A DNA stretch of 64,000 bases from Petroclostridium xylanilyticum. GTDB lineage: Bacteria > Bacillota > Clostridia > SK-Y3. This document shows positions 26,724 to 35,643 of this stretch, piece after piece. The stretch's first letter is position 1. The number at the start of each line of letters is the position of its first letter. Location of the stretch: contig NZ_NPML01000007.1 of the NCBI RefSeq assembly GCF_002252565.1, forward strand, positions 124,001 through 188,000, read 5' to 3'. Under the pieces are notes generated by a model. It did no database searches, was not told where the DNA came from, and saw only the letters and a program-made list of their open reading frames with translations. The translations under genes were made by a program, and so were the position numbers.

Positions 26724-27932
26724 TTATTCCTCCTTTACCAAGCTCTCCACCTTACAATATATACTTCCATCAGATAACTGAAGTTCTATGTTTTCTCCCG
26801 GTGTCACACTATCAACGGACCTCAGTATTTTATTATCCTTCCCTTTGGCAATTGCATAGCCTCTTGACAATACAGCCAGAGGACTCAAAGCATCCAGTTT
26901 GCCGCATATTGATTTTAAAAGCTCCCTCCTTATTTTAGTTTTTAATTGGATATTTTTTATCAAATTTTTACTAACTGTATCTAACAAAAGTCTATTTTCA
27001 TAAATCTTATCCAATGGATTTCGAAAAGAAGGGGACTGGATTAAATTTTTTAATTTTAGCCTTTTGCTTTCTATCCCTTTATTAAAGGAATAAAATAATC
27101 TTGTCTGAAGATTATTTATTTTATCCTTTAATTCATACCGGGAAGGAACTACAATTTCTGCAGCTGCTGAAGGCGTTGGTGCTCTTAGGTCAGAAACAAA
27201 GTCAGAAATGGTAAAATCAGTCTCATGGCCTACAGCAGATACGATAGGAATAGCAGACATCACAATACTCCTGGCAACTATTTCCTCGTTAAAAGCCCAC
27301 AATTCCTCTATAGACCCTCCACCTCTTCCTATAATGATCACATCTACTGTTTTAGATTGATTAAAGTAGTTAATGCCCTCCACAATTTGATAACAAGCCT
27401 GTTCCCCTTGCACCAGCACAGGGTAAATAAATACTTGAGCACAAGGAAAACGGCGCTTTAATATATTTAATATGTCCCTTATTGCAGCTCCTGTTGGTGA
27501 TGTTACCACTCCAATTTTTTGAGGGTATAATGGCAGCGGCTTTTTCCTTTCTTTATCAAACAAGCCTTCACGCTGCAGCTTGGCTTTCAGTTGTTCAAAA
27601 GCAATATGTAAAGCGCCAACACCGTCCGGCTGCATATCTTCTATATATAGTTGGTATTGGCCATCTCTTTCATATACTGTAATCCTTCCCTCAGCAATTA
27701 CTTTCATACCATTTTCCGGCTTAAATTTTAGCCGGCAATTCGCACTTTTAAACATAACCGCACGGATGAGGCTGTATTCATCTTTGAGAGTTAAATATAT
27801 ATGGCCTGAATAATGCAGTTTAAAATTGGATATTTCCCCCCGTATCAATACACCATATAACACCAAGTCGTGGTCCATTAGTGTTTTTATGTAGCTATTG
27901 ATTTCACTTACTGATAAAATATGTTTACTCAT
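26724..27932 (-). CDS. xseA: exodeoxyribonuclease VII large subunit
   Basis: A 402-residue catalytic subunit. It has an N-terminal OB fold with LYGVLIRGEISNFKLHYSGH, the nuclease core VVTSPTGAAIRDI and IIIGRGGGSIEELWAFNEE, and a C-terminal coiled coil. It ends two bases before the xseB start and follows the TsaD-like gene by one base. Confidence 0.96.
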   Translation of the reverse strand: MSKHILSVSEINSYIKTLMDHDLVLYGVLIRGEISNFKLHYSGHIYLTLKDEYSLIRAVMFKSANCRLKFKPENGMKVIAEGRITVYERDGQYQLYIEDMQPDGVGALHIAFEQLKAKLQREGLFDKERKKPLPLYPQKIGVVTSPTGAAIRDILNILKRRFPCAQVFIYPVLVQGEQACYQIVEGINYFNQSKTVDVIIIGRGGGSIEELWAFNEEIVARSIVMSAIPIVSAVGHETDFTISDFVSDLRAPTPSAAAEIVVPSRYELKDKINNLQTRLFYSFNKGIESKRLKLKNLIQSPSFRNPLDKIYENRLLLDTVSKNLIKNIQLKTKIRRELLKSICGKLDALSPLAVLSRGYAIAKGKDNKILRSVDSVTPGENIELQLSDGSIYCKVESLVKEE

Positions 27933-28895
27933 TTATTTAAAAACCTCACTTCCCACCATATTATACAGTCCTAATAGTGCTATGCCTACTGCATTATCAG
28001 TAGAAAATTCCGGCTGGGCAAAATAAACATTTGCTTTTCCGTAAAAACTCCCGGTTAAATATTCTTTCATAATCTTATTGGAACATACTCCCCCAACCAT
28101 TAATATATCCCTGACTCCGGTCTGGTTCACTGCACTCTCAAGAACTCTTTGTATTGAGACTGAAATACAATTTATTACTCCCAGGGCAATTTCATTGGGA
28201 TTTTCCCCTTTAGAAATTAAACGCTGGGCGTGGGTCTCAGGTCCGGAAAAGTTAATCCATAAATCTTGTGTTGATATGGGAATTCGAACCTTTTTCTCTG
28301 CCTCACAAGCCATTTTCTCCAGATATGGCCCGGAGGGAAAAGGCAGACCTAATGAAACACCAACTCTATCTATAAATTGCCCGGCATGTAAATCTCTGGT
28401 ACCCCCTATTATTTTAATGTCAAATCCATTCTCTATTCTATTTACATATAGTAGTTCTGTAGTCCCTCCCGATATATGAAAAGAGAGAAAATTACGATTT
28501 AACAGGCTCCTGACTCCTGCTGACCATATACCTGCCATCATATGTCCTTCCTGGTGGCTATAATATTTTATGGGTATCTGCAGAGTCTCAGCGATCACTT
28601 TTGCAAAACCGATCCCACTTAAAAAAACAGGCATGTATGAGTCGTTAACCGGTCTCGGCTTAGAGCTGACCGAAATTACATTTACGTTTCTAATATCAAC
28701 ATTTTTCCTTATTTCTTCTATAAGTTCAGGTAGGTTTTTTACATGCTGAAATAGCGCATCCGACTGACGCAAACCCTTTTCACCGGATTTGACGGATAAC
28801 AGCTTTCTGCAATTGGCTATTAAGTTTTCTTTCTCATCTACAACAGCGATTGAAGTAGTATAACAGCTTGTATCTATACCCAGTGAAAGCAACAT
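27933..28895 (-). CDS. TsaD/Kae1-family paralogue (O-sialoglycoprotein endopeptidase-like)
   Basis: A 320-residue ASKHA-fold protein of the Kae1/TsaD family. It has the N-terminal GIDTSCYTTS, metal ligands YSHQEGHMM (His114 and His118 in the HxxxH pattern) and the C-terminal MVGGVCSNK and STDNAVGIA segments, so the active-site residues are retained. The context between nusB and xseA, and the divergence from true TsaD, suggest a second paralogue found in clostridia and not the tRNA t6A enzyme itself. Its substrate is unknown. Confidence 0.82.
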   Translation of the reverse strand: MLLSLGIDTSCYTTSIAVVDEKENLIANCRKLLSVKSGEKGLRQSDALFQHVKNLPELIEEIRKNVDIRNVNVISVSSKPRPVNDSYMPVFLSGIGFAKVIAETLQIPIKYYSHQEGHMMAGIWSAGVRSLLNRNFLSFHISGGTTELLYVNRIENGFDIKIIGGTRDLHAGQFIDRVGVSLGLPFPSGPYLEKMACEAEKKVRIPISTQDLWINFSGPETHAQRLISKGENPNEIALGVINCISVSIQRVLESAVNQTGVRDILMVGGVCSNKIMKEYLTGSFYGKANVYFAQPEFSTDNAVGIALLGLYNMVGSEVFK

Positions 28896-28899
28896 GTTT

Positions 28900-29310
28900 T
28901 TAACTCCGGACCTGCAGTTGTTTACTTATGGAACCTAATACTCCGTTTATAAAAGCACCAGACTCTACATTATCATAAGTTTTAGCCAGTTCTACCGCCT
29001 CATTGATGGAAACACTCATTGGAATATCCTCCCTCTTAAGCATTTCAAATACAGCAAGACGTAAAATGGCCATATTTACTTTGGATATTCGATTTATTTT
29101 CCATCCTATCGTGTTTTTCTCTATCAAACTGTTAATTTCATCAATGTGTTTCATGGTTCCGGTAACAACATCCTGTATATACGCTTTATCACCATCTTCA
29201 AAATTATTCTCTTTAAAAAAGGTTTCTAAAACTTCATCTTTGTCTTCCTTATGAATGTCCATCTGGTAAAGTAATTTAAAAGCTTCTTCCCTTGCTGCCC
29301 TTCTGCTCAT
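28900..29310 (-). CDS. nusB: transcription antitermination factor NusB
   Basis: A 136-residue all-helical NusB. It begins SRRAAREEAFKLLYQ, and the C-terminal half contains the typical DIPMSVSINEAVELAKTY and FINGVLGSI. It binds boxA RNA with S10 in rRNA antitermination. A GGAGGATATATC site precedes the start. It stands at the head of the xse-isp cluster as in Bacillus. Confidence 0.95.
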   Translation of the reverse strand: MSRRAAREEAFKLLYQMDIHKEDKDEVLETFFKENNFEDGDKAYIQDVVTGTMKHIDEINSLIEKNTIGWKINRISKVNMAILRLAVFEMLKREDIPMSVSINEAVELAKTYDNVESGAFINGVLGSISKQLQVRS

Positions 29311-29436
29311 GATATATCCTCCTTAAATGTTATAGGCTGAGGTAATTTATATGTGTTATTGTATCTAAAATCTATTTTAATCCATTTGGAAAAACTTATC
29401 CATCTAATTTGGCTTATTTACCATTATAATTTATTT

Positions 29437-29470
29437 TAAAATAAAAATAAACCCTCTAATTTGAGGGTTT
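29437..29470 (-). terminator. terminator after the Asp23/Gls24 gene
   Basis: Stem AAACCCTC / GAGGGTTT with a 6-base loop (29449-29470), followed on the minus strand by TATTTTTATTTT. Confidence 0.75.
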
Positions 29471-29476
29471 TTGCAA

Positions 29477-29890
29477 TTATTTTGATTTTTGTTGTTCTTC
29501 TTCTTTGGGGAGTATTTCCTTTTTTGTTTCTTTATCGGTATTTACACCTTGAATATGTATATTTACTTTACCAACTTTTAATCCCGTCATTGTTTCTACG
29601 GTCTTCTTAACCTTTTCTTGAATTTCCCAGGCAACTTCAGGAATTCTGCATCCGTATTCTACAATTATGTACAGGTCAATGAAAGTTTCTTTCTCCTTAA
29701 TATCTACTTTAATTCCTTTAGTAAGGTTTTTTCTTCCCAGCATATCTGCGATGCCGCCGGCTATTCCACTGCTCATTCCCGCTACGCCTTTTACGTCCGT
29801 CGCAGCTAAACCTGCAATGATAGCGACAACTTCATCGGCGATCTTAACATTACCGATTTCCTCATTTGTGATGATCTGATTCTCTTCCAC
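29477..29890 (-). CDS. Asp23/Gls24 family envelope stress response protein (YqhY-like)
   Basis: A 137-residue Asp23 protein. It has NVKIADEVVAIIAGLAATDVKGV at the N-terminus, a VDIKEKETFIDLYIIVEYG strand pair, and the family end KVNIHIQGV followed by an acidic/lysine-rich tail. It corresponds to YqhY of the Bacillus accBC-yqhY-nusB region. It starts at GTG behind GAGGAGGG, with its own promoter and terminator, so it is largely monocistronic here. Confidence 0.9.
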   Translation of the reverse strand: MEENQIITNEEIGNVKIADEVVAIIAGLAATDVKGVAGMSSGIAGGIADMLGRKNLTKGIKVDIKEKETFIDLYIIVEYGCRIPEVAWEIQEKVKKTVETMTGLKVGKVNIHIQGVNTDKETKKEILPKEEEQQKSK

Positions 29891-29936
29891 GTTATTCCCT
29901 CCTCATGTGTTAATGCTAAAATAATGCCTCTTATCC

Positions 29937-29965
29937 ATTATACCAAAAAAATATAATATCTACAA
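29937..29965 (-). promoter_or_regulatory. sigma-A promoter for the Asp23/Gls24 gene
   Basis: TTGTAG (29960-29965), 17 bases, TATAAT (29937-29942) on the minus strand. Confidence 0.7.
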
Positions 29966-30010
29966 ATATATATAATTTTTGGGGCATATTTTTTAGTTAA
30001 TGAATATTAT

Positions 30011-30601
30011 TTACTTCACTTCTACTATTTTTATTTTTTCAACAGCTATCCCCGTTTGTGTAACAACAATATCCTGGATCTGGGCTACCTGGGAAGGTAT
30101 TAACCCGTCCGATTGTACAACAACGTTTACATTGCCTTCGTTAATAAATACAGCCGTATCTTTAAAACCTTTAGCCTTGATGAGATTTTCGATAATTGCC
30201 TCGGTCTCCATCGCTTTAGCCATCTTGATCACTTCATTTTGTGCCTTTGTTTTTGATTCCTTCGGTGAATTTTGGTCATTTACGATGGATTGCAGCAGTT
30301 CTAAAGCCTCGCTTCTTGTGCTTTCCTTCTGCATTCTGGCTTCCAGGAAATATTTATTGCTGCTGCCCGTATCAACCACTACCTTTTGGTCCTGTTGTTC
30401 CATAGAAGAACTTTCTGCTTCCAAATTGCCATTTACAAGTTTTGCCTCCCCTAAGTTTTTTTGGGATGATGCCTCGGTGTCCTGACTTATGGTAGGAACA
30501 CTTTCCATGTCCTTTTTATAGGACCAGTTTAAATACCCTGCAACCAGTATCATAATTATCAAAGCTATAATAACAACCTGTCTCTTTTTAATAACCAACA
30601 T
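30011..30601 (-). CDS. spoIIIAH: stage III sporulation protein AH
   Basis: A 196-residue mother-cell protein with one N-terminal membrane helix (about 8-25) and a C-terminal YscJ/FliF-like ring-forming domain, preceded by a long linker with a coiled stretch. It should bind forespore SpoIIQ (or its clostridial counterpart) across the septum. Last gene of the spoIIIA operon. Confidence 0.93.
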   Translation of the reverse strand: MLVIKKRQVVIIALIIMILVAGYLNWSYKKDMESVPTISQDTEASSQKNLGEAKLVNGNLEAESSSMEQQDQKVVVDTGSSNKYFLEARMQKESTRSEALELLQSIVNDQNSPKESKTKAQNEVIKMAKAMETEAIIENLIKAKGFKDTAVFINEGNVNVVVQSDGLIPSQVAQIQDIVVTQTGIAVEKIKIVEVK

Positions 30602-30613
30602 TTTATTTACCCC

Positions 30614-31213
30614 CTAATTTTTTAATTTTACAAAAACCTGCACCTTATGTGCCGGTATTCCCAAGGCAGTTTTCACTGCTTCACAAATATTGGATTTTGT
30701 CCTCAAATCCGCTGCCCCTTCTGCTGCAACTATCACCCCTTTTACCGCTGGTTGTAACTCTTTTAATATTAGAGGCTTTTGATGCCCCCCCTGTTCATTA
30801 ATAATAAGTGTTTTATTTTCTTTTTCAGTTGCCGTAATTTTTCGATTCCCCCCCTGGTTGTCACTCTCTTCTGTAACAGTTTCTCCATTCCGTGTGTCTA
30901 TTGCAGGCACTATCTCGGAGCCTGAATAAAATGTAATCATAACAGATACTTTTCCTACCCCCTCAATCTGCGAAAGAATGGACTCCAGTTTATTTTCCAA
31001 TTGATCTCCATAGGTATCTTCAGTATTTTTTGCTTTAGTTAAGTTTGTGTTTGCTGTAAGCGGAACAGAGTCAGGTGTATTTTTCTTATTATCCTTAAAA
31101 AAGCTTCCACTCGCTATTACAATAATGATTCCAATAATTAATATTACAGTTAAGCTAACAATATTCTGCTCTTTTGTAAAATATTTTTTTGAAATATCTT
31201 TTAACCAATCCAT
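30614..31213 (-). CDS. spoIIIAG: stage III sporulation protein AG
   Basis: A 199-residue protein with an N-terminal helix (about 14-35) and a C-terminal ring-building domain containing VKGVIVAAEGAAD, similar to secretion-ring RBM folds. The ATG at 31213 lies behind GTGAGGAGG, so the GTG at 31228 that overlaps spoIIIAF is less likely. It forms the large ring of the feeding-tube channel. Confidence 0.93.
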   Translation of the reverse strand: MDWLKDISKKYFTKEQNIVSLTVILIIGIIIVIASGSFFKDNKKNTPDSVPLTANTNLTKAKNTEDTYGDQLENKLESILSQIEGVGKVSVMITFYSGSEIVPAIDTRNGETVTEESDNQGGNRKITATEKENKTLIINEQGGHQKPLILKELQPAVKGVIVAAEGAADLRTKSNICEAVKTALGIPAHKVQVFVKLKN

Positions 31214-31224
31214 ACGAATCCTCC

Positions 31225-31890
31225 TCACTGTACATTTTTCTTAACGTGTATTTTTATATTTTCCCTGGGTATATTATATACAGCCTGCAAACCATCTATT
31301 ATTTTCATTCTCAACTGTTCTTCTTCTTTTGTAAGTATATCTTGCTGTGAAGCATTAGTCTGTTTCGCAGAAGTTTCCTGTTGGTTGATATTTTGAGAAC
31401 GAGTATTAACTTTCATAGGTCTTACAGGTGCTATTGCCGCAACTACTTTGTTACCCCTATCGGGCAACAACGAGATCTCTATTTCCCTAATTGATCCAAA
31501 GCCGCTGCTTTTTAAATTAGTATCTACATTGACTCTTACTTCCGGCTCATACGCTTCGCTCATTACTTTAACTCTTTGTTTAACCTGATCCGTCAGGTTA
31601 GCATGATATGTTTTTATAATCTGTTGTGCCTGCTTTTCCTCCATTATTTTGCTTTGCTCTGCAATTCTTGCTTTGTCAATATAGTTACTGATTTCCAGGG
31701 TAATTTTATTAAGCAGCAATTCACTGTTTGATATTTGTACTACCGGCTTTATGATCATGACCATTACTATCAAACCTATTACCAGCTTGGAATATTTTTT
31801 AAAATTACCGTTGGGCATAAGAATTTCTGCAAAGAACGACACTATTATAACAGTTATAATATTTATAACCCAGTTTCTTACTATGTCCAT
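31225..31890 (-). CDS. spoIIIAF: stage III sporulation protein AF
   Basis: A 221-residue protein with two N-terminal membrane helices (about 7-25 and 36-53 from the ATG), an amphipathic middle and a C-terminal RBM-type domain. The ATG at 31890 has AGGTGAAGAGG upstream; a GTG three codons earlier abuts the spoIIIAE stop. Confidence 0.9.
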   Translation of the reverse strand: MDIVRNWVINIITVIIVSFFAEILMPNGNFKKYSKLVIGLIVMVMIIKPVVQISNSELLLNKITLEISNYIDKARIAEQSKIMEEKQAQQIIKTYHANLTDQVKQRVKVMSEAYEPEVRVNVDTNLKSSGFGSIREIEISLLPDRGNKVVAAIAPVRPMKVNTRSQNINQQETSAKQTNASQQDILTKEEEQLRMKIIDGLQAVYNIPRENIKIHVKKNVQ

Positions 31891-31899
31891 CCTCTTCAC

Positions 31900-33066
31900 C
31901 TACCTGAACATCGCAGATATATTGCCTGCACCAATTACTATTGTTATAGATAATAGAAACATTACTGCTACCGAGACCACCATTGCAAAGATCAAAGTAA
32001 GGGAATTTCCCAAATCGGTTATACACTGAACAATTCTTTTATCTGAGACTGGCTCGATAATAGCTCCAGTGAGGCGGTAAATTGTTATTAAAGCCATTAT
32101 TTTTACTACTGGAATAAAGCAAATCAAAACAATAATGATAAGCCCTGCAATTCCTATGGCGTTTTTTAAAATCAAGGAACAACCAATTACCGTATCCACA
32201 GCATCAGATAAAATCCCCCCTACAACCGGAATAAAGTTCCCCACGGCAAACTTTGCTGTTTTGCTGCCAACTCCATCGACTACTGAAGAAGCCAATCCCT
32301 GAACTGTGATAACTCCAATAAAGCCTGTAAGCAATATCCCAAGGCACCATTTCCCCAATTGTTTCATAAAATCAATTAATTTTGTAACATGAAATTTATC
32401 TGAAATATTATTAACCATCGAAAGTGCTGTGGTAAAAAACAAAACGGGAATTAGAAAATTTTTTATGATTGTTCCAATAATCTGCACAGAGAATAATATG
32501 GCCGGCTGAAAAATGGACGCAGAAGTAATATTTCCCGTAGATATTAAAAGGGTCATTAAAGTGGGTACCATGGATTGCATAAACATTACCATGTTGTCAA
32601 TTACATCCCTTCCTAAATTTACTGCATAAGTGAAACTCTTTATCATAACTCCCACTAAAAAAATATAACAGGCAAAAAATGCAACTTCCCCCACTCCTTC
32701 TTTTCCAAAAGAACTTTGAAGGTTGGTTAGTATGCCGCAAATAATCGCTAAGACAATTAATTGAAGCATTATTTTTGCATTCAAGTATATTTCTTTGAGT
32801 AAAAGGCCCAGAACCTTTTTAAACAGTGAATCCATATTCCACTCAAGTTTTCCCGCAGATAAATCCTTGGTAATCTTTTCAACATTAAAATCGGGAATGA
32901 CCTGTCTTGTCTGGGGGTCAATTACTTTATCAGCAACATCCTTTATCTTTTCTACACCAGCTGCTTCATATTGTTCCTCAATAAGATCTCTTGTTTCATT
33001 GTCTGCTAAAGCAGTGGTGGTTGCAAGTATTAATAATAAAATTATAAAAAGCAGTATCTTTCTCAT
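31900..33066 (-). CDS. spoIIIAE: stage III sporulation protein AE
   Basis: A 388-residue polytopic membrane protein with an N-terminal signal peptide (ILLFIILLLILATTTALA) and about seven to eight hydrophobic segments after a soluble N-terminal domain. The ATG at 33066 follows GGAGAAAAAT. It is the large membrane component of the SpoIIIA channel. Confidence 0.93.
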   Translation of the reverse strand: MRKILLFIILLLILATTTALADNETRDLIEEQYEAAGVEKIKDVADKVIDPQTRQVIPDFNVEKITKDLSAGKLEWNMDSLFKKVLGLLLKEIYLNAKIMLQLIVLAIICGILTNLQSSFGKEGVGEVAFFACYIFLVGVMIKSFTYAVNLGRDVIDNMVMFMQSMVPTLMTLLISTGNITSASIFQPAILFSVQIIGTIIKNFLIPVLFFTTALSMVNNISDKFHVTKLIDFMKQLGKWCLGILLTGFIGVITVQGLASSVVDGVGSKTAKFAVGNFIPVVGGILSDAVDTVIGCSLILKNAIGIAGLIIIVLICFIPVVKIMALITIYRLTGAIIEPVSDKRIVQCITDLGNSLTLIFAMVVSVAVMFLLSITIVIGAGNISAMFR

Positions 33067-33076
33067 ATTTTTCTCC

Positions 33077-33463
33077 TTATGGTAAAATCTCAACAAGCAA
33101 GTTTAACAGTGCCAGTATAATAGGAGCGGCTACTACAATAATCAATATTTTTCCCGCAAACTCTATCTTGGATGCTATTGCTCCTTCCCCTGCATCCCTG
33201 CAAACTTCTGCCCCAAATTGGGATATATATGCGATTCCAATAACTTTTATGATTGCTGTTACGTAGATTAAATCCAAATCTACTTTATTCGCGATTCCTT
33301 CCAGCAGCTTTAACACTGTAGAAAGATTTGCAGCAATCAGAATAAAAATAATAACCCCGGTTATTATACTGATTTGCATGGAGATTTCCGGCCGTTGACC
33401 TTTGATGACAATCGAAATAATTGCTGCCACCATTCCCAAACCTACTACCTGTAATATTTCCAT
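33077..33463 (-). CDS. spoIIIAD: stage III sporulation protein AD
   Basis: A 128-residue membrane protein with four hydrophobic segments and the conserved-type AYISQFGAEVCRDAGEGAIASK loop. The ATG at 33463 stands behind GAAGGTGAAATT. A heptamer repeat tract has entered the gap between this gene and spoIIIAC. Confidence 0.92.
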   Translation of the reverse strand: MEILQVVGLGMVAAIISIVIKGQRPEISMQISIITGVIIFILIAANLSTVLKLLEGIANKVDLDLIYVTAIIKVIGIAYISQFGAEVCRDAGEGAIASKIEFAGKILIIVVAAPIILALLNLLVEILP

Positions 33464-33484
33464 AATTTCACCTTCATAAATTAA

Positions 33485-33501
33485 GTTCACGGTTCACAGT
33501 T
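33485..33501. repeat. GTTCACR heptamer tract between spoIIIAC and spoIIIAD
   Basis: GTTCACG, GTTCACA and GTT, followed 9 bases later by another GTTCACA-like unit. Confidence 0.75.
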
Positions 33502-33529
33502 AAAAGTTCACAGAAAACTGAAATGAAAA

Positions 33530-33724
33530 CTATAATCTGAACATGGTCTTTACTGTATCAAATAGATTGCTTATTTCTCTTATAACCATTAACAAAACTA
33601 CGATTAAACCCGCAAGAGTTGTAAGCATCGCCTGTTCTTCCCGACCTGATCTTATTAATAATTGATTAAGTACTGAGACCAGTATACCTATTGCAGCAAT
33701 TTTGAATATCAAATCAATTCCCAT
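33530..33724 (-). CDS. spoIIIAC: stage III sporulation protein AC
   Basis: A 64-residue two-helix membrane protein with the conserved core LNQLLIRSGREEQAMLTTL between helices, the usual SpoIIIAC length. The ATG at 33724 follows GGAGGAATATTAT; an upstream in-frame start is not needed. Confidence 0.94.
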   Translation of the reverse strand: MGIDLIFKIAAIGILVSVLNQLLIRSGREEQAMLTTLAGLIVVLLMVIREISNLFDTVKTMFRL

Positions 33725-33769
33725 ATAATATTCCTCCATTTCGTAATAGTGAAAATATTTATTCCGCAA

Positions 33770-33787
33770 ACTCCGAGCTCCGAACTG
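33770..33787. repeat. heptamer tract (reverse of the 9206 type)
   Basis: Units CTCCGAG, CTCCGAA; the reverse complement GTTCGGAGCTCGGA equals 9206-9219. It abuts the REP-like element. Confidence 0.7.
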
Positions 33788-33986
33788 TTTTCATACTAAC
33801 TGCCACGCCGGGCAAGCTCGGCACAGCTTCGACATGGGGACGGTTCCTCAGTCGCATGAAAAGCGCATTCGACAGACAAACCGTCCCCAAGTCGCATCCC
33901 TTCTTCCTGCTAAACCGGACTTTTTCTGTGGTTTCGGTTTTACTCCCCACTCCCCACTGTCCACTCCCCACTATTTTCATATTAAC
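33788..33986 (-). repeat. REP-like element, copy 2, inside the spoIIIA operon
   Basis: Nearly identical to copy 1 at 25398-25593, with the same hairpin (GGGGACGGTT at 33836-33845, AACCGTCCCC at 33879-33888). It differs by extra heptamers (AGTGGGG, AGTGGAC) at the spoIIIAB side. Its boundary again coincides with the stop codon of the upstream gene (spoIIIAB). TTTTCATA(C/T)TAAC occurs at both edges. Confidence 0.85.
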
Positions 33987-34498
33987 AGTAATGCAATTAA
34001 TAATCCGCCTAATAATCCTAGATTTTTATAAAGTCTCTCATTCTTCTCCTTCAACACCTCCGCCTTTTTCTCTTCCATTGAAAGTTTAGAACAGGCAAGG
34101 TGGATGTTCTTAATTTGATTTTCCCTGTCAGAACACCCCAGGGAGTTTCCAAAGGCAATAAGAATTTCTTTATCCTCCTTCTGCAAATGCATATCCCTGC
34201 TGAGTTTATTGATGGATAGAGCCCAGGCTTCCCGGGCAGTCATCCCGGTCCTTTGTTTTAATAAATGTGAGGAATATTCAAAAATCTGTTTAATGCTCTC
34301 AGGTACATACCTGGATATTTTTTCAAAAGCATCCGGAAGAGGATTTACAGAAAATACTATCTCCGCCTCCAGCATCTGAAGTGCTGCCTGGAGTGCCCTT
34401 AATTCCTCAGGCCTTTTTGCATACTTGTTCGCCAGGGAATATCCCATAATGGTTGTAGATCCAATGATTAGAATACAACCGATAATTTTAAGTATCAT
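33977..34498 (-). CDS. spoIIIAB: stage III sporulation protein AB
   Basis: A 173-residue protein with one N-terminal and one C-terminal membrane helix and a helical middle, similar to GspF-type proteins. It begins MILKIIGC behind GGTAGGGGATCGT, overlapping spoIIIAA by 11 bases. Its last codons lie at the edge of the REP-like element. Confidence 0.92.
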   Translation of the reverse strand: MILKIIGCILIIGSTTIMGYSLANKYAKRPEELRALQAALQMLEAEIVFSVNPLPDAFEKISRYVPESIKQIFEYSSHLLKQRTGMTAREAWALSINKLSRDMHLQKEDKEILIAFGNSLGCSDRENQIKNIHLACSKLSMEEKKAEVLKEKNERLYKNLGLLGGLLIALLLI

Positions 34499-35516
34499 AC
34501 GATCCCCTACCTCTCCCATCGAATACTTCTTCAATGGTCCCTGTCCCTCTGGACTTGCTCAATACGATTATCTTTTCAAATATATTTTCAACAAGCAGCC
34601 TTCCAAGGATAGGACGTTTTATGATATCCTGCCGGCTATAGCCATGAATGGAAGTTATGATTTTCACCCCTGCATTTAGAACCTGTCTCATAGCGACTAT
34701 ATCTTCTTCCGTCCCAATTTCATCAGTTATAATAACAGTGGGAGACATAGACCGTATCATCATAATCATCCCGTATGCTTTCGGACATGCATCCAACACA
34801 TCGGTCCTGGGTCCTATATCATTCTGTGGAACCCCTTTATAACACCCGGCAATTTCAGACCGTTCATCTACAATGCCTACTTTTATTCCATGGAAATGGA
34901 GGCTTTTTATTCCATAACTAAGCTGCCTGGCTATATCTCTTAACATGGTAGTTTTTCCACATTGAGGGGGTGAGATAATTAACGTATTTTCAACGCTATT
35001 GCTTCCTTTGACTATATGCTTCATTACATCGTCTGCCGCACCAATAATTTGCTTTGAAATGCGAATATTCATTCCGGATATATCTTTTATCAATGATATT
35101 TTATTGTTGCTTGTTATAACTTTTCCGGTAATTCCTACCCTGTGACCTCCTGCAATTGTAATAAACCCATTTTTTAATTCTTCTTGAATAGCATAAATTG
35201 AGTTATTACTCATTAATTCCAAGGTTTTATTTATATCTTCCTGCGTAACAATATATGCAAAAGACTCATCTTCACTAAATTTACCTTCTGGAGTAACAAA
35301 CCATCCCATTGCGTTATCATACAGCATAAGAGGCTTATATACTCTTAACCGGATCTCCTCAACCGGCTGTAGTACATGTTGGGGTATCTTTTTAATGATA
35401 TTTCTAATGTCAGTTGATAGACATAGAAGTATATCATTTTGAATGATGTCTTTGGTACTCCTGTCTACATTCTTATAACAACTGATTTTTGTTATTTTTT
35501 CATTAGCTATTATCAT
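34488..35516 (-). CDS. spoIIIAA: stage III sporulation protein AA (ATPase)
   Basis: A 342-residue secretion-type ATPase that should power the SpoIIIA channel between mother cell and forespore. Walker A is SPPQCGKTT, with VGIVDERSEIAGC, a MIRSMSPTVIITDEIGTEED Walker B region and an HGYSRQDI arginine/histidine segment. The ATG at 35516 lies behind AGAGGGGG; the ATG at 35537 would include that site. First gene of the operon, directly downstream of a terminator. Confidence 0.94.
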   Translation of the reverse strand: MIIANEKITKISCYKNVDRSTKDIIQNDILLCLSTDIRNIIKKIPQHVLQPVEEIRLRVYKPLMLYDNAMGWFVTPEGKFSEDESFAYIVTQEDINKTLELMSNNSIYAIQEELKNGFITIAGGHRVGITGKVITSNNKISLIKDISGMNIRISKQIIGAADDVMKHIVKGSNSVENTLIISPPQCGKTTMLRDIARQLSYGIKSLHFHGIKVGIVDERSEIAGCYKGVPQNDIGPRTDVLDACPKAYGMIMMIRSMSPTVIITDEIGTEEDIVAMRQVLNAGVKIITSIHGYSRQDIIKRPILGRLLVENIFEKIIVLSKSRGTGTIEEVFDGRGRGSYDT

Positions 35517-35571
35517 GGTACGTGCCCCCTCTCTCATAAATATAAATATTATACTTTGTCCACTTTTAGAA

Positions 35572-35622
35572 CAAAAAAATAAAGGATATTGAAATTAAAA
35601 TTTTAATTTCAATATCCTTTAT
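35572..35622 (-). terminator. Rho-independent terminator upstream of spoIIIAA
   Basis: A perfect 44-base palindrome (22-bp arms, centre 35600/35601) followed on the minus strand by seven U residues. It insulates the spoIIIA operon from the genes to its right. Confidence 0.85.
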
Positions 35623-35643
35623 CTTAATTTAACGTGTTGCGCT

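Noticed and set aside
33759-33980. Minus-strand frame of 73 codons between spoIIIAB and spoIIIAC
   Set aside because: It is the translation of the REP-like element; a related plus-strand frame also occurs in the other copy near 25.4 kb.
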